Shown piece by piece: positions 9,004 through 17,945 of a stretch of DNA of 64,000 bases. The stretch's first letter is position 1, and the number at the start of each line of letters is the position of its first letter. The notes beneath the pieces are model-generated. The model ran no database searches. It saw only the letters and a program-made list of their open reading frames with translations, and had not been told where the DNA came from. Location: positions 1-64,000 of the forward strand of contig NZ_LAZU01000025.1 in NCBI RefSeq assembly GCF_000987955.1, given 5' to 3'. Position numbers and translations under genes: made by a program. The stretch comes from Paenibacillus sp. DMB20. Lineage in GTDB: Bacteria > Bacillota > Bacilli > Paenibacillales > Paenibacillaceae.

Positions 9004-9606
9004 ATGGCACGAAGAGCGGTAGAACGGGAGTTGTCAAGAGAGCGTATTTTGGAAGCGGCCAGGCATTTGTTTATAACCAAAGGATACCGGGCCATCTCGA
9101 TGCGGAGCATCGGGCAGCACCTGGGTTACAGCCACGGGTCCTTATATTATCATTTTAAGGAAAAGGCGGAGCTTTTCTACGCCATTGTCATGAAAGACTT
9201 CAATGATCTGGCTTTGCTGCTGCACGAAGCGGCAGGAAAGGCGCCCAGCGACGGAATTTCGAAACTTGAGCAGCTGCTGCTTGAGTTTGTCCGTTTCGGG
9301 TTGGATCATCCATATCAATATGAGATCATGTTTATGATCCGGGACGAGGAGCTGTTGGCTTACTGCCGTACCGAGCAGAGCCGGTGTTTCGATATGTTTT
9401 CGGCGCTCGTCCGCAAGCATTTGCTTGAAGACGTTTTCAGTGAAGAAGAGAGGCGCAACCTGCCGCTTACCTTGTTCTTATCGACGCACGGCTTCGTATC
9501 TTTTTATATCCAGGACCGTGTTAGCTTTGATGAGATCAAGCCTGCTGCCATTGCGCACGTGAAAGCATTATGCCGGGGCTTTACGGCAAAATCTAACCCC
9601 TTGTAG
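9004..9606 (+). CDS. TetR/AcrR family transcriptional regulator
   Basis: A one-component repressor of 200 aa. The N-terminal TetR helix-turn-helix spans roughly residues 12-58 (ERILEAARHLFITKGYRAIS to YSHGSLYYHFKEKAELFYA). The C-terminal ligand-binding domain fits the TetR_C WHG-like group (EIMFMIRDEELLAYC). The ligand and target operon cannot be read from the sequence. Its ribosome binding site overlaps the end of yvyE, which implies co-expression. A terminator follows at 9690-9729. Confidence 0.85.
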   Translation: MARRAVERELSRERILEAARHLFITKGYRAISMRSIGQHLGYSHGSLYYHFKEKAELFYAIVMKDFNDLALLLHEAAGKAPSDGISKLEQLLLEFVRFGLDHPYQYEIMFMIRDEELLAYCRTEQSRCFDMFSALVRKHLLEDVFSEEERRNLPLTLFLSTHGFVSFYIQDRVSFDEIKPAAIAHVKALCRGFTAKSNPL

Positions 9607-9689
9607 CACGGTGAAACGAATTTTTGCGGACTTGCGCTTCAACGAATTACTTCGATGTAGCGTTGAAACGTCAATTACCTAATGAATGA

Positions 9690-9729
9690 AAGACAGGAGC
9701 AGGCCATAACCGCTGCCTGTCTTTTTTTG
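9690..9729 (+). terminator. Rho-independent terminator
   Basis: AGACAGG pairs with CCTGTCT, followed by TTTTTTT. It closes the yvyE-tetR unit and lies between convergent genes. Confidence 0.8.
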
Positions 9730-9777
9730 TTTGCAGATCCGAGGGCGCCTCCTTAAATCGGCCGGAATTTCGCATTT

Positions 9778-10179
9778 TTACCCCTGCATGATTTTCACGT
9801 AATATTCCCTGCTCCGCGGTCCGTCAAATTCGCAAAAATAAATTCCCTGCCATTTGCCTAACAAAAGACGCCCATCTTGAATAATAATGTGTTGAGAGGG
9901 CCCACACGTTATGGATTTCAGGTGGGATGCCGTATTGCCTTCCATATGGCGGTATTTCGGATGTTCCCATGGATAAACTTCGTCAAAACGCATCAGCACG
10001 TCCCGCTTGACATCGGGGTCGGCATTCTCGTTAATGGCGATGCCTGCTGTGGTATGCGGGCAGTAAACAAGCGCAATCCCGCTCTGGACGCTGCTTTCCG
10101 TCACAAGATTCTTAATCTCCCGTGTAATGTCCCTCATCTCATCCCGCTTTACCGTTGAAAGCTCCATATGATACAGCAT
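9778..10179 (-). CDS. YjbQ/UPF0047 family protein
   Basis: A compact protein of 133 aa in the secondary thiamine-phosphate synthase (YjbQ, UPF0047) family. The conserved segments [18 protein letters not shown] (about residues 41-58), [12 protein letters not shown] and the closing [18 protein letters not shown] are all present, with the histidines expected to bind metal. The physiological role is not established; weak thiamine-phosphate synthase activity is reported for relatives. The start follows AAGGAGATG. It diverges from the sulfate transport operon. Confidence 0.88.
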   Translation of the reverse strand: MLYHMELSTVKRDEMRDITREIKNLVTESSVQSGIALVYCPHTTAGIAINENADPDVKRDVLMRFDEVYPWEHPKYRHMEGNTASHLKSITCGPSQHIIIQDGRLLLGKWQGIYFCEFDGPRSREYYVKIMQG

Positions 10180-10242
10180 GAAGATCCATCTCCTTCAAAA
10201 GTTATTTACTACTATTTTACCCGAAGAAGCTCAAAAGATGGA

Positions 10243-10271
10243 TTGACGATTCCATACCCCTTTGGTAAAGT
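10243..10271 (+). promoter_or_regulatory. Putative promoter of the sulfate operon
   Basis: TTGACG (10243-10248) and TAAAGT (10266-10271) are 17 bases apart. Just downstream, around 10280-10303, is an imperfect inverted repeat (TATTAATAC and GTATACTAATA) that could bind a regulator such as an Rrf2-type cysteine regulator. That identity is a guess. Confidence 0.45.
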
Positions 10272-10357
10272 GTTAATCATATTAATACCAAGTATACTAA
10301 TAGGAAATGTGAGTTTATAAAAACGGACGAGAAGACGTTCGAAGGCAGGAGGGACTC

Positions 10358-11176
10358 ATGTTGACGGCACTGATCCGCCATAAAGGGTGGAAGTGGGGAT
10401 TTCGGAGCACGATTTTGCTCTACTTTTGCATTCTTATCGTGTTTCCGATTTTCGGTGTATATGTTCAATCATTCTCGGACGGCTGGGGGGCTTTTGCCGA
10501 AAGCTTAAGCGACCCCATTGCCTGGAAGGCCGTCGTGCTGACGCTAAAGCTGGGACTGATCTCGGCTCTGATCAACGTAGTAATCGGGACGATGGTTGCC
10601 TGGGTGCTGACGAAGTACCGATTTCCCGGCAGAACGCTGCTGAACAGCCTTGTCGATCTCCCGTTCGCTCTTCCGACGGCGGTGGGCGGATTGATGATAT
10701 TGCTTCTGCTCGGGCCGGGAAGCTGGATCGGTCTTGCCGCTGAGCGGATTGGCGTGGAAATCGTTTTTCATCAGCCGGCCATTGTCATTGCGATGGTTTT
10801 TGTAACGTTTCCCTTTGTGATCCGGTCGGTTCAGCCTTTGCTGGAAGAGATGGAACCGTCTCAGGAGGAAGCGGCGTATACGATGGGGGCGTCGAAGGCC
10901 CGCACCTTTTTTAGGGTGATTTTACCTGCCATGCTTCCCGGAATCATCAGCGGGGGCATGCTCGCCTTTTCGCGAGCCTTGGCGGAATTCGGGGCTGTCG
11001 TGCTTGTTGCCGGCAACATTCCCGGACGTACGCTTGTCGCTTCCGTGTTTATCTACGGAGAAGTGGAAAGCGATAATCCGGTTGGCGCGGCGGCGGTATC
11101 GGTCCTCCTGTTGACGTTGTCCTTTATCGTGCTATGGCTGATGAACCGCGTGCAGCAAAGGGGGCGGCGATCATGA
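10358..11176 (+). CDS. cysT: Sulfate ABC transporter permease CysT
   Basis: A multi-pass membrane protein of 272 aa, one of two permeases of the sulfate/thiosulfate importer. The N-terminal cytoplasmic stretch is followed by about six membrane segments. The ATPase-contact EAA loop reads EEAAYTMGASKARTFFRVILP near residue 170. Similarity to CysU/CysT is clear from LLGPGSWIGL and SRALAEFGAVVLVAGNIPG. The start follows AGGAGGGACTC. Its TGA overlaps the cysW ATG (ATGA), showing translational coupling. Confidence 0.92.
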   Translation: MLTALIRHKGWKWGFRSTILLYFCILIVFPIFGVYVQSFSDGWGAFAESLSDPIAWKAVVLTLKLGLISALINVVIGTMVAWVLTKYRFPGRTLLNSLVDLPFALPTAVGGLMILLLLGPGSWIGLAAERIGVEIVFHQPAIVIAMVFVTFPFVIRSVQPLLEEMEPSQEEAAYTMGASKARTFFRVILPAMLPGIISGGMLAFSRALAEFGAVVLVAGNIPGRTLVASVFIYGEVESDNPVGAAAVSVLLLTLSFIVLWLMNRVQQRGRRS

Positions 11177-11970
11177 GAAGAGCCTTGATCGGACTGACGT
11201 ATGGCATATTTTTTGTTCTGCTCATTGCCCCGCTGTCCAAAATCGTAACCAGCGCTTTCAGCGGCGGCCTTGAGGGTCTTGGCAAAGCGCTTGGCCGGCC
11301 GGAGGCGGTTCACGCACTGCTCATGACAGGTGCCATCGTGGTTATCGTCACGCTGCTGAATGCGCTGTTCGGCATCATGATGGCGTTATATCTTGTACGT
11401 GCCGGCTGGCTCAGCGGAAAAATCAAAAGCCTGCTGAACAGCATCGTGGATTTGCCCTATGCCGTTTCCCCGGTCATCGGCGGATTGATGATTGTGCTCC
11501 TCTTGGGACCGGACAGCATTATCGGCGGTTTTTTCGAAGGGATCGGGTTTAACGTTGTATATGCTTTTCCCGGCATGATCATCGCCACGCTGTTCGTGAC
11601 GTTTCCGCTTATGGTCCGGGAAGTGATGCCCGTTCTTCAGGAAATCGGTACCGAGCAGGAGCAGGCGGCATCGACGCTGGGAGCGTACGAATGGTTGACG
11701 TTCCGCAAGGTGACCTGGCCGATGATCCGCTGGGCGGTCGTCTACGGGATGGTGCTGACCATCGCTCGGTCTCTCGGGGAGTTCGGGGCGGTTCTCGTGG
11801 TATCGGGCAACATCATGAACAAAACCCAAACCGCCACAACGCTCGTCTATCAAGATGTCGAGAACTTCAATGTGGCTGCGGCCAGCGGAGTCGCTTTGGT
11901 ACTGGCAGCTTTCTCAGCCGGTCTTCTGTTGCTGATGGAGTGGATCAAAAAGAGAAAGGGAGTGCATTGA
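11173..11970 (+). CDS. cysW: Sulfate ABC transporter permease CysW
   Basis: Second permease, 265 aa, with about six membrane segments and an EAA loop (EQAASTLGAYEWLTFRKVTWP). SLGEFGAVLVVSGNI matches the CysW family. The frame extends upstream to 11134, but ATG 11173 is preferred: it overlaps the cysT stop by ATGA, is preceded by AAAGGGGGCGG, and the first membrane helix starts right after it. It pairs with CysT to form the channel energised by CysA. Confidence 0.92.
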   Translation: MRRALIGLTYGIFFVLLIAPLSKIVTSAFSGGLEGLGKALGRPEAVHALLMTGAIVVIVTLLNALFGIMMALYLVRAGWLSGKIKSLLNSIVDLPYAVSPVIGGLMIVLLLGPDSIIGGFFEGIGFNVVYAFPGMIIATLFVTFPLMVREVMPVLQEIGTEQEQAASTLGAYEWLTFRKVTWPMIRWAVVYGMVLTIARSLGEFGAVLVVSGNIMNKTQTATTLVYQDVENFNVAAASGVALVLAAFSAGLLLLMEWIKKRKGVH

Positions 11971-11971
11971 C

Positions 11972-13033
11972 ATGCATGTTGAGGTTCGTAACCTGAATAA
12001 ACATTTCGGCGGCTTTCACGCCGTTAAAGACGTCAGTTTTGACATCGAGAAGGGACACCTGATCGGCCTTTTGGGGCCGAGCGGAGGAGGCAAAACCTCG
12101 ATTTTGCGCATGCTGGCCGGGTTGGAAACGCCCGACGGCGGCGATATCGCGTTTCACGGTCAGGTCGTAAACGACATTCCGCCGCAGGAGCGCGGGATCG
12201 GCTTTGTCTTTCAAAACTATGCTCTGTTCAAGCACATGTCCGTGTACGACAACATTGCCTTCGGCCTGCAGGTAAAAAAAATACCTAAGCCCCAAATCAA
12301 AGAAAGAGTGATGGAGCTTGTGGAGCTGACCGGGCTGAAAGGGTTTGAGCACCGCTACCCGCACCAACTGTCCGGCGGACAACGGCAGCGTGTCGCCTTT
12401 GCCCGGGCTTTGGCGCCGGAGCCGCAGCTGCTGCTTCTGGATGAGCCCTTTGCCGCCATTGACGCGAAAATACGGCAGGAGCTCCGCTCCTGGCTGCGCG
12501 ATCTGATCGAGCGGGTCGGAATCACGTCGATTTTCGTGACGCATGACCAGGATGAAGCCATCGAGGTTGCGGATGAAATCATGATTATCAATCAGGGGCG
12601 GGTAGAGCAAAAAGGAACGCCTTGGGATATCTACAAGGAGCCGAAAACCCCGTTTGTGGCCACCTTCATCGGGGAGTCCACGATCGTCGAGGAAGCCTCG
12701 ATCCTGAAGGGCTTTGAAACGGGATTCGATGAGCAGGCGCGGGCATTAATCCGTCCCGAATATATCGAGCTTGGAGGGGACCATGATTTTCCGGTGCTTT
12801 CCGCGACCGAGCAAGGCATCGTCCGCCATCTTCATTTTCGCGGCAGCGAATGGCTGGTCGAAGTGGATGTTAAGGGGCATAAGCTGGTCACCTACCGTTC
12901 CCTGGAAAAGGAGACGCTTCAGCCGGGACAGAAGGTTCGCGTGTTCATTCACCGCGCTTACTTATTCAATGAGGAAGAGAGCTGGATCGAAGAGAACCGG
13001 CTGAAATTCGACCCCATGCCGGTCATCATATAG
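11972..13033 (+). CDS. cysA: Sulfate ABC transporter ATP-binding protein CysA
   Basis: Cytoplasmic ATPase of 353 aa. The Walker A motif is GPSGGGKT near residues 35-42, the Q-loop is FVFQNYALF, the signature is LSGGQRQRVAFARAL, Walker B is LLLLDEPFAAID, and the H-loop is VTHDQ. A TOBE-like regulatory domain fills residues 240-353. It starts one base after the cysW stop, with AAAGGGAG upstream. With CysT and CysW it forms the import complex; the binding lipoprotein is encoded next. Confidence 0.94.
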   Translation: MHVEVRNLNKHFGGFHAVKDVSFDIEKGHLIGLLGPSGGGKTSILRMLAGLETPDGGDIAFHGQVVNDIPPQERGIGFVFQNYALFKHMSVYDNIAFGLQVKKIPKPQIKERVMELVELTGLKGFEHRYPHQLSGGQRQRVAFARALAPEPQLLLLDEPFAAIDAKIRQELRSWLRDLIERVGITSIFVTHDQDEAIEVADEIMIINQGRVEQKGTPWDIYKEPKTPFVATFIGESTIVEEASILKGFETGFDEQARALIRPEYIELGGDHDFPVLSATEQGIVRHLHFRGSEWLVEVDVKGHKLVTYRSLEKETLQPGQKVRVFIHRAYLFNEEESWIEENRLKFDPMPVII

Positions 13034-13061
13034 CCGAGCGAAAAGGAGAGAGACGGCGGAT

Positions 13062-14147
13062 ATGAAAACAGAGATACGGAGAAATAGCGGGCGTCTAGGG
13101 ATATCCGGTTTGATCCTGTTTCTCCTGCTCCCTTTGCTGGCGGGCTGCTTTGACGGCGGGAGGGATGAAAAAGCGGCTGTAGCAACGGCGAAAACGGCTT
13201 TTACCGGGTCTGGTGAAAGGACCCTTGTCGTGGGCGCTTACAGCGTGGCGAAGGATGCTATGGCGGAAATCCTTCCCCGGTTCCGGGAGGAATGGCATGA
13301 CAAAACCGGCGAGAACATTACGTTTCAGGAATCGTATGAGGCTTCGGGAACCCAGGCAAGGTCCATTGCCGGCGGTTTTGAAGCGGATGTCACCCTGCTG
13401 GCCCTGGAAGGGGACATCGATAAGCTGGTCAAGGCCGGATTGGTTTCCGGGGACTGGAAGACACAGCCTTACGGCGGAATGGTAACCCGCTCGATCGTTG
13501 TGCTGGGTACCAGAGAAGGCAACCCGAAAGATATTCGGGGGTTTGAGGATCTCACCAGGCCGGAGGTCAAGGTGCTGTATCCGAATCCGAAAACGTCCGG
13601 CGGGGCCCAATGGGATATTAACGCGATCTACGGTGCGGGACTGAAGCGTTCCGAGGAGCAGGGACGCAAGGATCCCGAGGCAGCCAAAGCTTTTTTGGAG
13701 AAGGTGCACAAAAACGTGGAATCCCTCGACAAGAGCGGACGGGCATCCATGGCCGCCTTTGAGTATGGCGTGGGGGATGTCATTGTTACTTATGAGAATG
13801 AACTGCTTGCGCGGATCGCGAAAGGGGTTCGCTACGATATTGTCATACCTGAACATACGATTTTGATCGAGAACCCGGCCGCCGTCGTCCGTACCTATGC
13901 AGAGGAACACGGTACCCTCGATTTGGCGGAAGCGTTCGTGGACTACTTACGTTCCCCGGAGGCGCAGTCGATCTTTGCGAAGCACGGTTTCCGTCCGGTG
14001 GAGGAATCGGTATACGAGAAAAACAAGGGGCGGTTTCCTCAGCCGGACGGCCTGTTTGACATCGAATATCTCGGCGGTTGGGACCACGTGCGGAAAACGC
14101 TGTACTCCAAGCGCGGCATCTGGTACCAAGTGCTGGCGGGAATTTAA
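13062..14147 (+). CDS. sbp: Sulfate-binding lipoprotein of the Cys transporter
   Basis: Extracellular substrate-binding lipoprotein of 361 aa. The lipobox LLAGC puts the lipidated Cys at residue 29. The mature part matches sulfate/thiosulfate-binding proteins (FQESYEASGTQARSI, NPKTSGGAQWDINAIYG, TYENE). Specificity for sulfate rather than molybdate is inferred from length and neighbours. It is the last gene of cysT-cysW-cysA-sbp, whereas many operons carry it first. A terminator follows at 14238-14285. Confidence 0.92.
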   Translation: MKTEIRRNSGRLGISGLILFLLLPLLAGCFDGGRDEKAAVATAKTAFTGSGERTLVVGAYSVAKDAMAEILPRFREEWHDKTGENITFQESYEASGTQARSIAGGFEADVTLLALEGDIDKLVKAGLVSGDWKTQPYGGMVTRSIVVLGTREGNPKDIRGFEDLTRPEVKVLYPNPKTSGGAQWDINAIYGAGLKRSEEQGRKDPEAAKAFLEKVHKNVESLDKSGRASMAAFEYGVGDVIVTYENELLARIAKGVRYDIVIPEHTILIENPAAVVRTYAEEHGTLDLAEAFVDYLRSPEAQSIFAKHGFRPVEESVYEKNKGRFPQPDGLFDIEYLGGWDHVRKTLYSKRGIWYQVLAGI

Positions 14148-14237
14148 TCGAAGTACTCTCAAAAAAGATAGACCGCTATAAATTGTAGGTTTTCTTGCGA
14201 TATCAGGATGCGTTTCTTGAGGTCCATATCTTGAAAC

Positions 14238-14285
14238 AAGAGCTGCGCTCAAAAGTCTTTAATGACGGATGGGCGCAGCTCTTTT
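14238..14285 (+). terminator. Rho-independent terminator of the sulfate operon
   Basis: AAGAGCTGCGC pairs over 11 bases with GCGCAGCTCTT and is followed by TTT. Confidence 0.85.
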
Positions 14286-14396
14286 GCGTGTAAGGCTACT
14301 AGCAGGATGACAATACCGAGCAAACGCATAACCGATCAGCCCCAGCTTAAGATTGTCTGACGTTGCGGATGTGAAATGAAATAAGCTTCCTGTAAC

Positions 14397-14972
14397 TTAA
14401 ATATTCCGATTCCGGCCTGCTTCCCACTCCTCGCGCGTGATGCCCATACGGATGGAGTCGTAGTATTCGCCGTTATAGTATCGGCATTTTCGCATTCTCC
14501 CTTCAAGCTTCAGGCCCGCCTTTTCGGCGCAGCGCATCATTCTCGGGTTGCCGGACCAGGTCGTGATGCCGACTCTGCCGATCGTCAAATGCTCGAACAA
14601 AAAGTCCACCCATAAGGATAGGGCCTCCGTTCCGTATCCGCCGCTCCAGTATTCCGGCAGGTAGATAATGATGCCGGCTTCCAGCCAGCGCGTCGGCTGA
14701 TGCTCCCAATAGTACGTCACGATGCCGATCGCCCGATCATTCGCCTCAATCACCAGATCGTCGGGGTATTCTTCGGAAGAGGAGCCGTTCCCCCAGCGTT
14801 TCAGAAAATCCTCATAGCTTAAGGATTCGAGGGGGAAATAAGGAGCGTCGTATTTTTTCCATTCCGGCTGTTCCGATCCGTAAATGAGATGATACAGCAC
14901 CGGCATGTCTTCCGGCGTTCGCGTTCTCAGGGTAACCTTATCTCCATGCAAAAAAATTCTTTTCGTAACCAT
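14397..14972 (-). CDS. GNAT family N-acetyltransferase (RimJ/RimL type)
   Basis: An acetyl-CoA-dependent acetyltransferase of 191 aa. The N-terminal beta strands (DKVTLRTRTPEDMPVLYHL) and the acetyl-CoA loop region YWSGGYGTEALSLWVDFLFE near residue 125 fit the RimJ/RimL subgroup. The substrate is not predictable. ATG 14972 is preferred over an in-frame ATG eight codons upstream because GGAGTGGAAG lies just before it. It stands alone between the sulfate operon and the serpin gene. Confidence 0.8.
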   Translation of the reverse strand: MVTKRIFLHGDKVTLRTRTPEDMPVLYHLIYGSEQPEWKKYDAPYFPLESLSYEDFLKRWGNGSSSEEYPDDLVIEANDRAIGIVTYYWEHQPTRWLEAGIIIYLPEYWSGGYGTEALSLWVDFLFEHLTIGRVGITTWSGNPRMMRCAEKAGLKLEGRMRKCRYYNGEYYDSIRMGITREEWEAGRNRNI

Positions 14973-15158
14973 AGTATCTTCCACTCCATAATTCATCTAA
15001 AAGCCGTTCTTCGCTACCATATTCCATGCGCTGATCAGGCATTCCTTCATTTCCGCTACCCGATATTGCAAAAAGAGGCAACTTTAATGAAATCAAAAGC
15101 GTTTATTATATAACCAATTTACACCAGTTGAAGTAGATGACGTAAGGAGGAACGCAAA

Positions 15159-16435
15159 ATGAAACGGAATTGGATTGCGCTGGGATTAGGTCTTATGCTG
15201 GCGCTGACGGCCTGCGAAATCTCGGGAGCAAAAGATAGACACGGTGCGGATCAGGCTGTGGGACAGAACCCGGAGCAGCCCATGCCCCTTGACCAGAAAG
15301 AGCGGGAGGCCATATTGACCAAGCTGGACAAAAGAATCGCGGAGGCGGAAAATGCATTCGGGCTGCGCCTTCACCGGGAATTAACCAAAACAACGGGCAA
15401 AACGGACAACCTAGTTTTATCCCCGTACAGCATCTCAACCGCCTTGGCTCTGGCCTATAACGGCAGCGCGGGGCAAACGGCAGCAGAAATGGAGAAAGTG
15501 CTGGGCTGGAAGGGAATAGGACTGGACAAGGTTAACGAGGGAAACAGCCAATTGAAATCGCTGCTGGAAAAAGGGGCGGGCGTGACGCTGAACATCGCGA
15601 ATGCAGTGTGGGTTCAGAAAGGCTATGCATTCCAGGAGAACTACCTGAATCGGGTGAAGACGAGCTATGGCGCCGAAGCCCGTTCGGCGGATCTGAGTTC
15701 GCAAGCCTTCGTGGAAGAGATTAACGGATGGGTGGATCAAAAGACGAACGGGATGATCAAGGGGATATACCAAAATCCGCCCGAAGCGAATTCGGTACTT
15801 GTAAATGCGATCTATTTCAATGGCGGATGGATGGACGAATTCAACCCTGAATACACCAAAGAGGAGAACTTCTCCTTGCCGGACGGGTCGGTTAAAAAGG
15901 TACCCATGATGCGCATCGAAGAGGGATTCGGATATAAGGAAAGCAAGGAGTGGCAGGCCGTTAGGCTACCGTACGGGGATGGGAGAATGCATATGCTCGT
16001 GATTTTGCCCCGAGAATCGTCGTCTCTTGAACAGGTGCACAAGAAGCTGTGGAAGGACCCTTCCGTGTGGATGGACGATTATTCCTTTGAAACGGTAAAG
16101 CTGGGCCTGCCGAAGTTTAAGGCCGAAACCGACTTGAAACTGGAGAAAGTTCTTGAAGGTTTGGGCATGAAATCGGCCGTGGATCCCCAAAGGGCTGATT
16201 TTTCCGGCATGATCGACGGCCTGCCCCTGTTCATAGGGGAGGTTAAACATAAAGCGATTGTGGATGTGGACGAGAAAGGAACGAAGGCTGCCGCGGTCAC
16301 GGCCGTCGGCATGCGACCAGCGCGGCAGTGCCTATGGAGCCCGTGGAGATGACGGTAAACCGTCCATTTTTCTTTGCCATTGAAGATCGGGACACGGGTA
16401 CGTGGATATTTATGGGGTCGGTCAATCGTCCGTAG
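15159..16435 (+). CDS. Serpin-family lipoprotein (frameshifted near its reactive loop)
   Basis: Bacterial serpin of about 425 aa when repaired. It has a lipoprotein signal with lipobox LTAC (Cys 19), so it should sit on the outer face of the membrane. Serpin features include NLVLSPYSISTALALAYNG, NAIYFNGGW and the hinge EKGTKAAAVTAVG. The reading frame shifts near 16315. The in-frame product ends wrongly in CLWSPWR, while the true tail (SAAVPMEPVEMTVNRPFFF to MGSVNRP, stop 16433-16435) is one frame back. One missing base explains it. Serpins inhibit serine or cysteine proteases by trapping them, and the lesion falls in the loop that sets specificity. The start follows GTAAGGAGG. Confidence 0.88.
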
Positions 16436-16555
16436 CATATACTAAACCGAAACCATCAAATATTTCCCATAAAATTAGGTAACTTTGTTATAATGGTCCA
16501 ATAATGAGTTCGAAAAATTAGAGTAACCATTTGAACAACAAGGGGAGTATGCGAT

Positions 16556-17587
16556 GTGCCTATGTCCATACCGAAGCCGAATTTATTCATTGGTTCATCC
16601 CGGGAAGCCATCAAATATGCCCGAGCCGTTCATGAGCAGCTGAAGCGCGCCGCTCAAGTCACCCCGTGGTACGGCGGCACCTTCGGGGCCAATATGTACA
16701 CGATGGAGGCACTGGAGCGGCAGCTTGCGCGAAGCGATTTCGGGGTATTCGTATTCTCGCCCGATGACGTGGCGCTCATTCGCGGAAAGCATGTATTTGT
16801 CACTAGGGACAATACGCTGTTTGAGATGGGACTGTTCTGGGGCAAGCTAGGCAGGCGAAGAGTATTCTGCATCATACCGGACCAGGTGGAGCCTGACGAC
16901 AAGCTGGTCCAGGATATCACGGTGAAAGAATACCACCTGCTGTCCGATCTTCAAGGACTGACGCTGCTGGAATACGAGCTGCGCAGCGACGGAGATTTCA
17001 AATCGGCGGTGGATGTCGCCTGCGGCCACATCTTGCACGCGGTTGAAACGGAATCTCTTTTTGAGCATCCCGTCGATATTATCGAGCAGAAGGAGCTGGA
17101 GCTGAGGCGCAAACAAAGCGTGCTCCACTTTTTTTGGGAATACAACCGGAACGTTCATGTGACGGATCAGGCCGAAAAATACCATGCGCTTAGCGAGGCG
17201 GTCCGCAATTCCCTGCTCCCGCCGGGACGGGGGGATTTCAGGGTGACCGGTGCGGCATTTTGGGCAAACACCGGAAAAGATGGAATGGCTCAAATCGGGG
17301 GTAATGTAGGGAAGGGGCGTTTTTTTCCGTTTCAAGGAGGCAAAACCGGGAGTACACAGTCCATTTACGTAATCGATGTCTATAACAGCGGAAAATGGGC
17401 ATTTTATCACGAAGAGGAAGTTGCAGAGGTATACGTGTTCTGTTATCCTTTAGGTGAGAAGCATGTGTTATCCGTACACTTAACGGGACATGTGATTTTG
17501 TCCGACGAAGAGCTGGCAGAAGTCGTGGAGCATAACAGCGAGCTGCTTAGAACCATCAGACATTTGGTTGGAGGGGATACCCCATGA
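16556..17587 (+). CDS. TIR-like (CAP12/Pycsar-effector type) domain protein
   Basis: A protein of 343 aa. Residues 8-165 match the predicted nucleotide-binding TIR-like domain used as NAD-degrading effector in CBASS and Pycsar defence (PF10137 type): FIGSSREAIKYARAV, WYGGTFGANMYTMEALE, SDFGVFVFSPDD, and TRDNTLFEMGLFWGKLG with the likely catalytic Glu at 90. Residues 180-343 form a second domain I do not recognise (FFWEYNRNVHVTDQ, GAAFWANTGKDG, HLTGHVILSDEELAEVVEHN). It is probably a sensor. No cyclase gene lies nearby. GTG 16556 sits nine bases after AGGGGAG; ATG 16562 is the alternative. Its stop overlaps the next gene by ATGA. Confidence 0.75.
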   Translation: MPMSIPKPNLFIGSSREAIKYARAVHEQLKRAAQVTPWYGGTFGANMYTMEALERQLARSDFGVFVFSPDDVALIRGKHVFVTRDNTLFEMGLFWGKLGRRRVFCIIPDQVEPDDKLVQDITVKEYHLLSDLQGLTLLEYELRSDGDFKSAVDVACGHILHAVETESLFEHPVDIIEQKELELRRKQSVLHFFWEYNRNVHVTDQAEKYHALSEAVRNSLLPPGRGDFRVTGAAFWANTGKDGMAQIGGNVGKGRFFPFQGGKTGSTQSIYVIDVYNSGKWAFYHEEEVAEVYVFCYPLGEKHVLSVHLTGHVILSDEELAEVVEHNSELLRTIRHLVGGDTP

Positions 17588-17814
17588 ACAGGAGTAGTAA
17601 GAAAAAGAGTACGGGAAACCTTGGTTCTACCAGCGGTCATTGGGTGATCCGCGGAAACGTGCCGCAGACAGGGAGTTTAAAATCGCGTGAGCGCCGGGTT
17701 AAACGCCAGACTAAATCAAGCATTTTTATCGGCCCTTCCGTGGAGGGAACCGACAAGAAATACGTGAAAGTCATCAGCGGCTCGGTGGATGACAAGAAGC
17801 CCTCATTTGCATGA
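17584..17814 (+). CDS. Small basic protein coupled to the TIR-like gene
   Basis: A 76-residue protein whose ATG overlaps the stop of the TIR-like gene (ATGA), with GGAGGGG upstream. It is rich in Lys, Arg, Ser and Thr (MNRSSKKKSTGN at the start), has a central GHWVIRGNVPQTG and ends in an acidic-to-basic tail. No signal peptide, membrane segment or known fold is visible. The overlap argues for stoichiometric expression with the TIR-like protein, as a partner, inhibitor or adaptor. The function is unknown. Confidence 0.65.
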   Translation: MNRSSKKKSTGNLGSTSGHWVIRGNVPQTGSLKSRERRVKRQTKSSIFIGPSVEGTDKKYVKVISGSVDDKKPSFA

Positions 17815-17874
17815 TTTTTAATTGAACCTATAAGGGAAACCCGCCGAACTAGGCGGTCCTATCCTAGAATTAAG

Positions 17875-17905
17875 CCGTTCGGCACGTTGCCGGGCGGTTT
17901 TTGTT
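17875..17905 (+). terminator. Terminator after the TIR-like operon
   Basis: CCG..CGGCA pairs with TGCCG..CGG and is followed by TTTTTG. It separates the two-gene unit from the metallo-hydrolase gene. Confidence 0.6.
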
Positions 17906-17945
17906 TAAGTGAGGTAATTTTGGCGCAATATTTTGGGAGGTCGGC

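Noticed and set aside
16556..17587. Complete CBASS or Pycsar operon
   Set aside because: The TIR-like effector domain is present, but no CD-NTase, PycC cyclase or ubiquitin-like accessory gene lies next to it.
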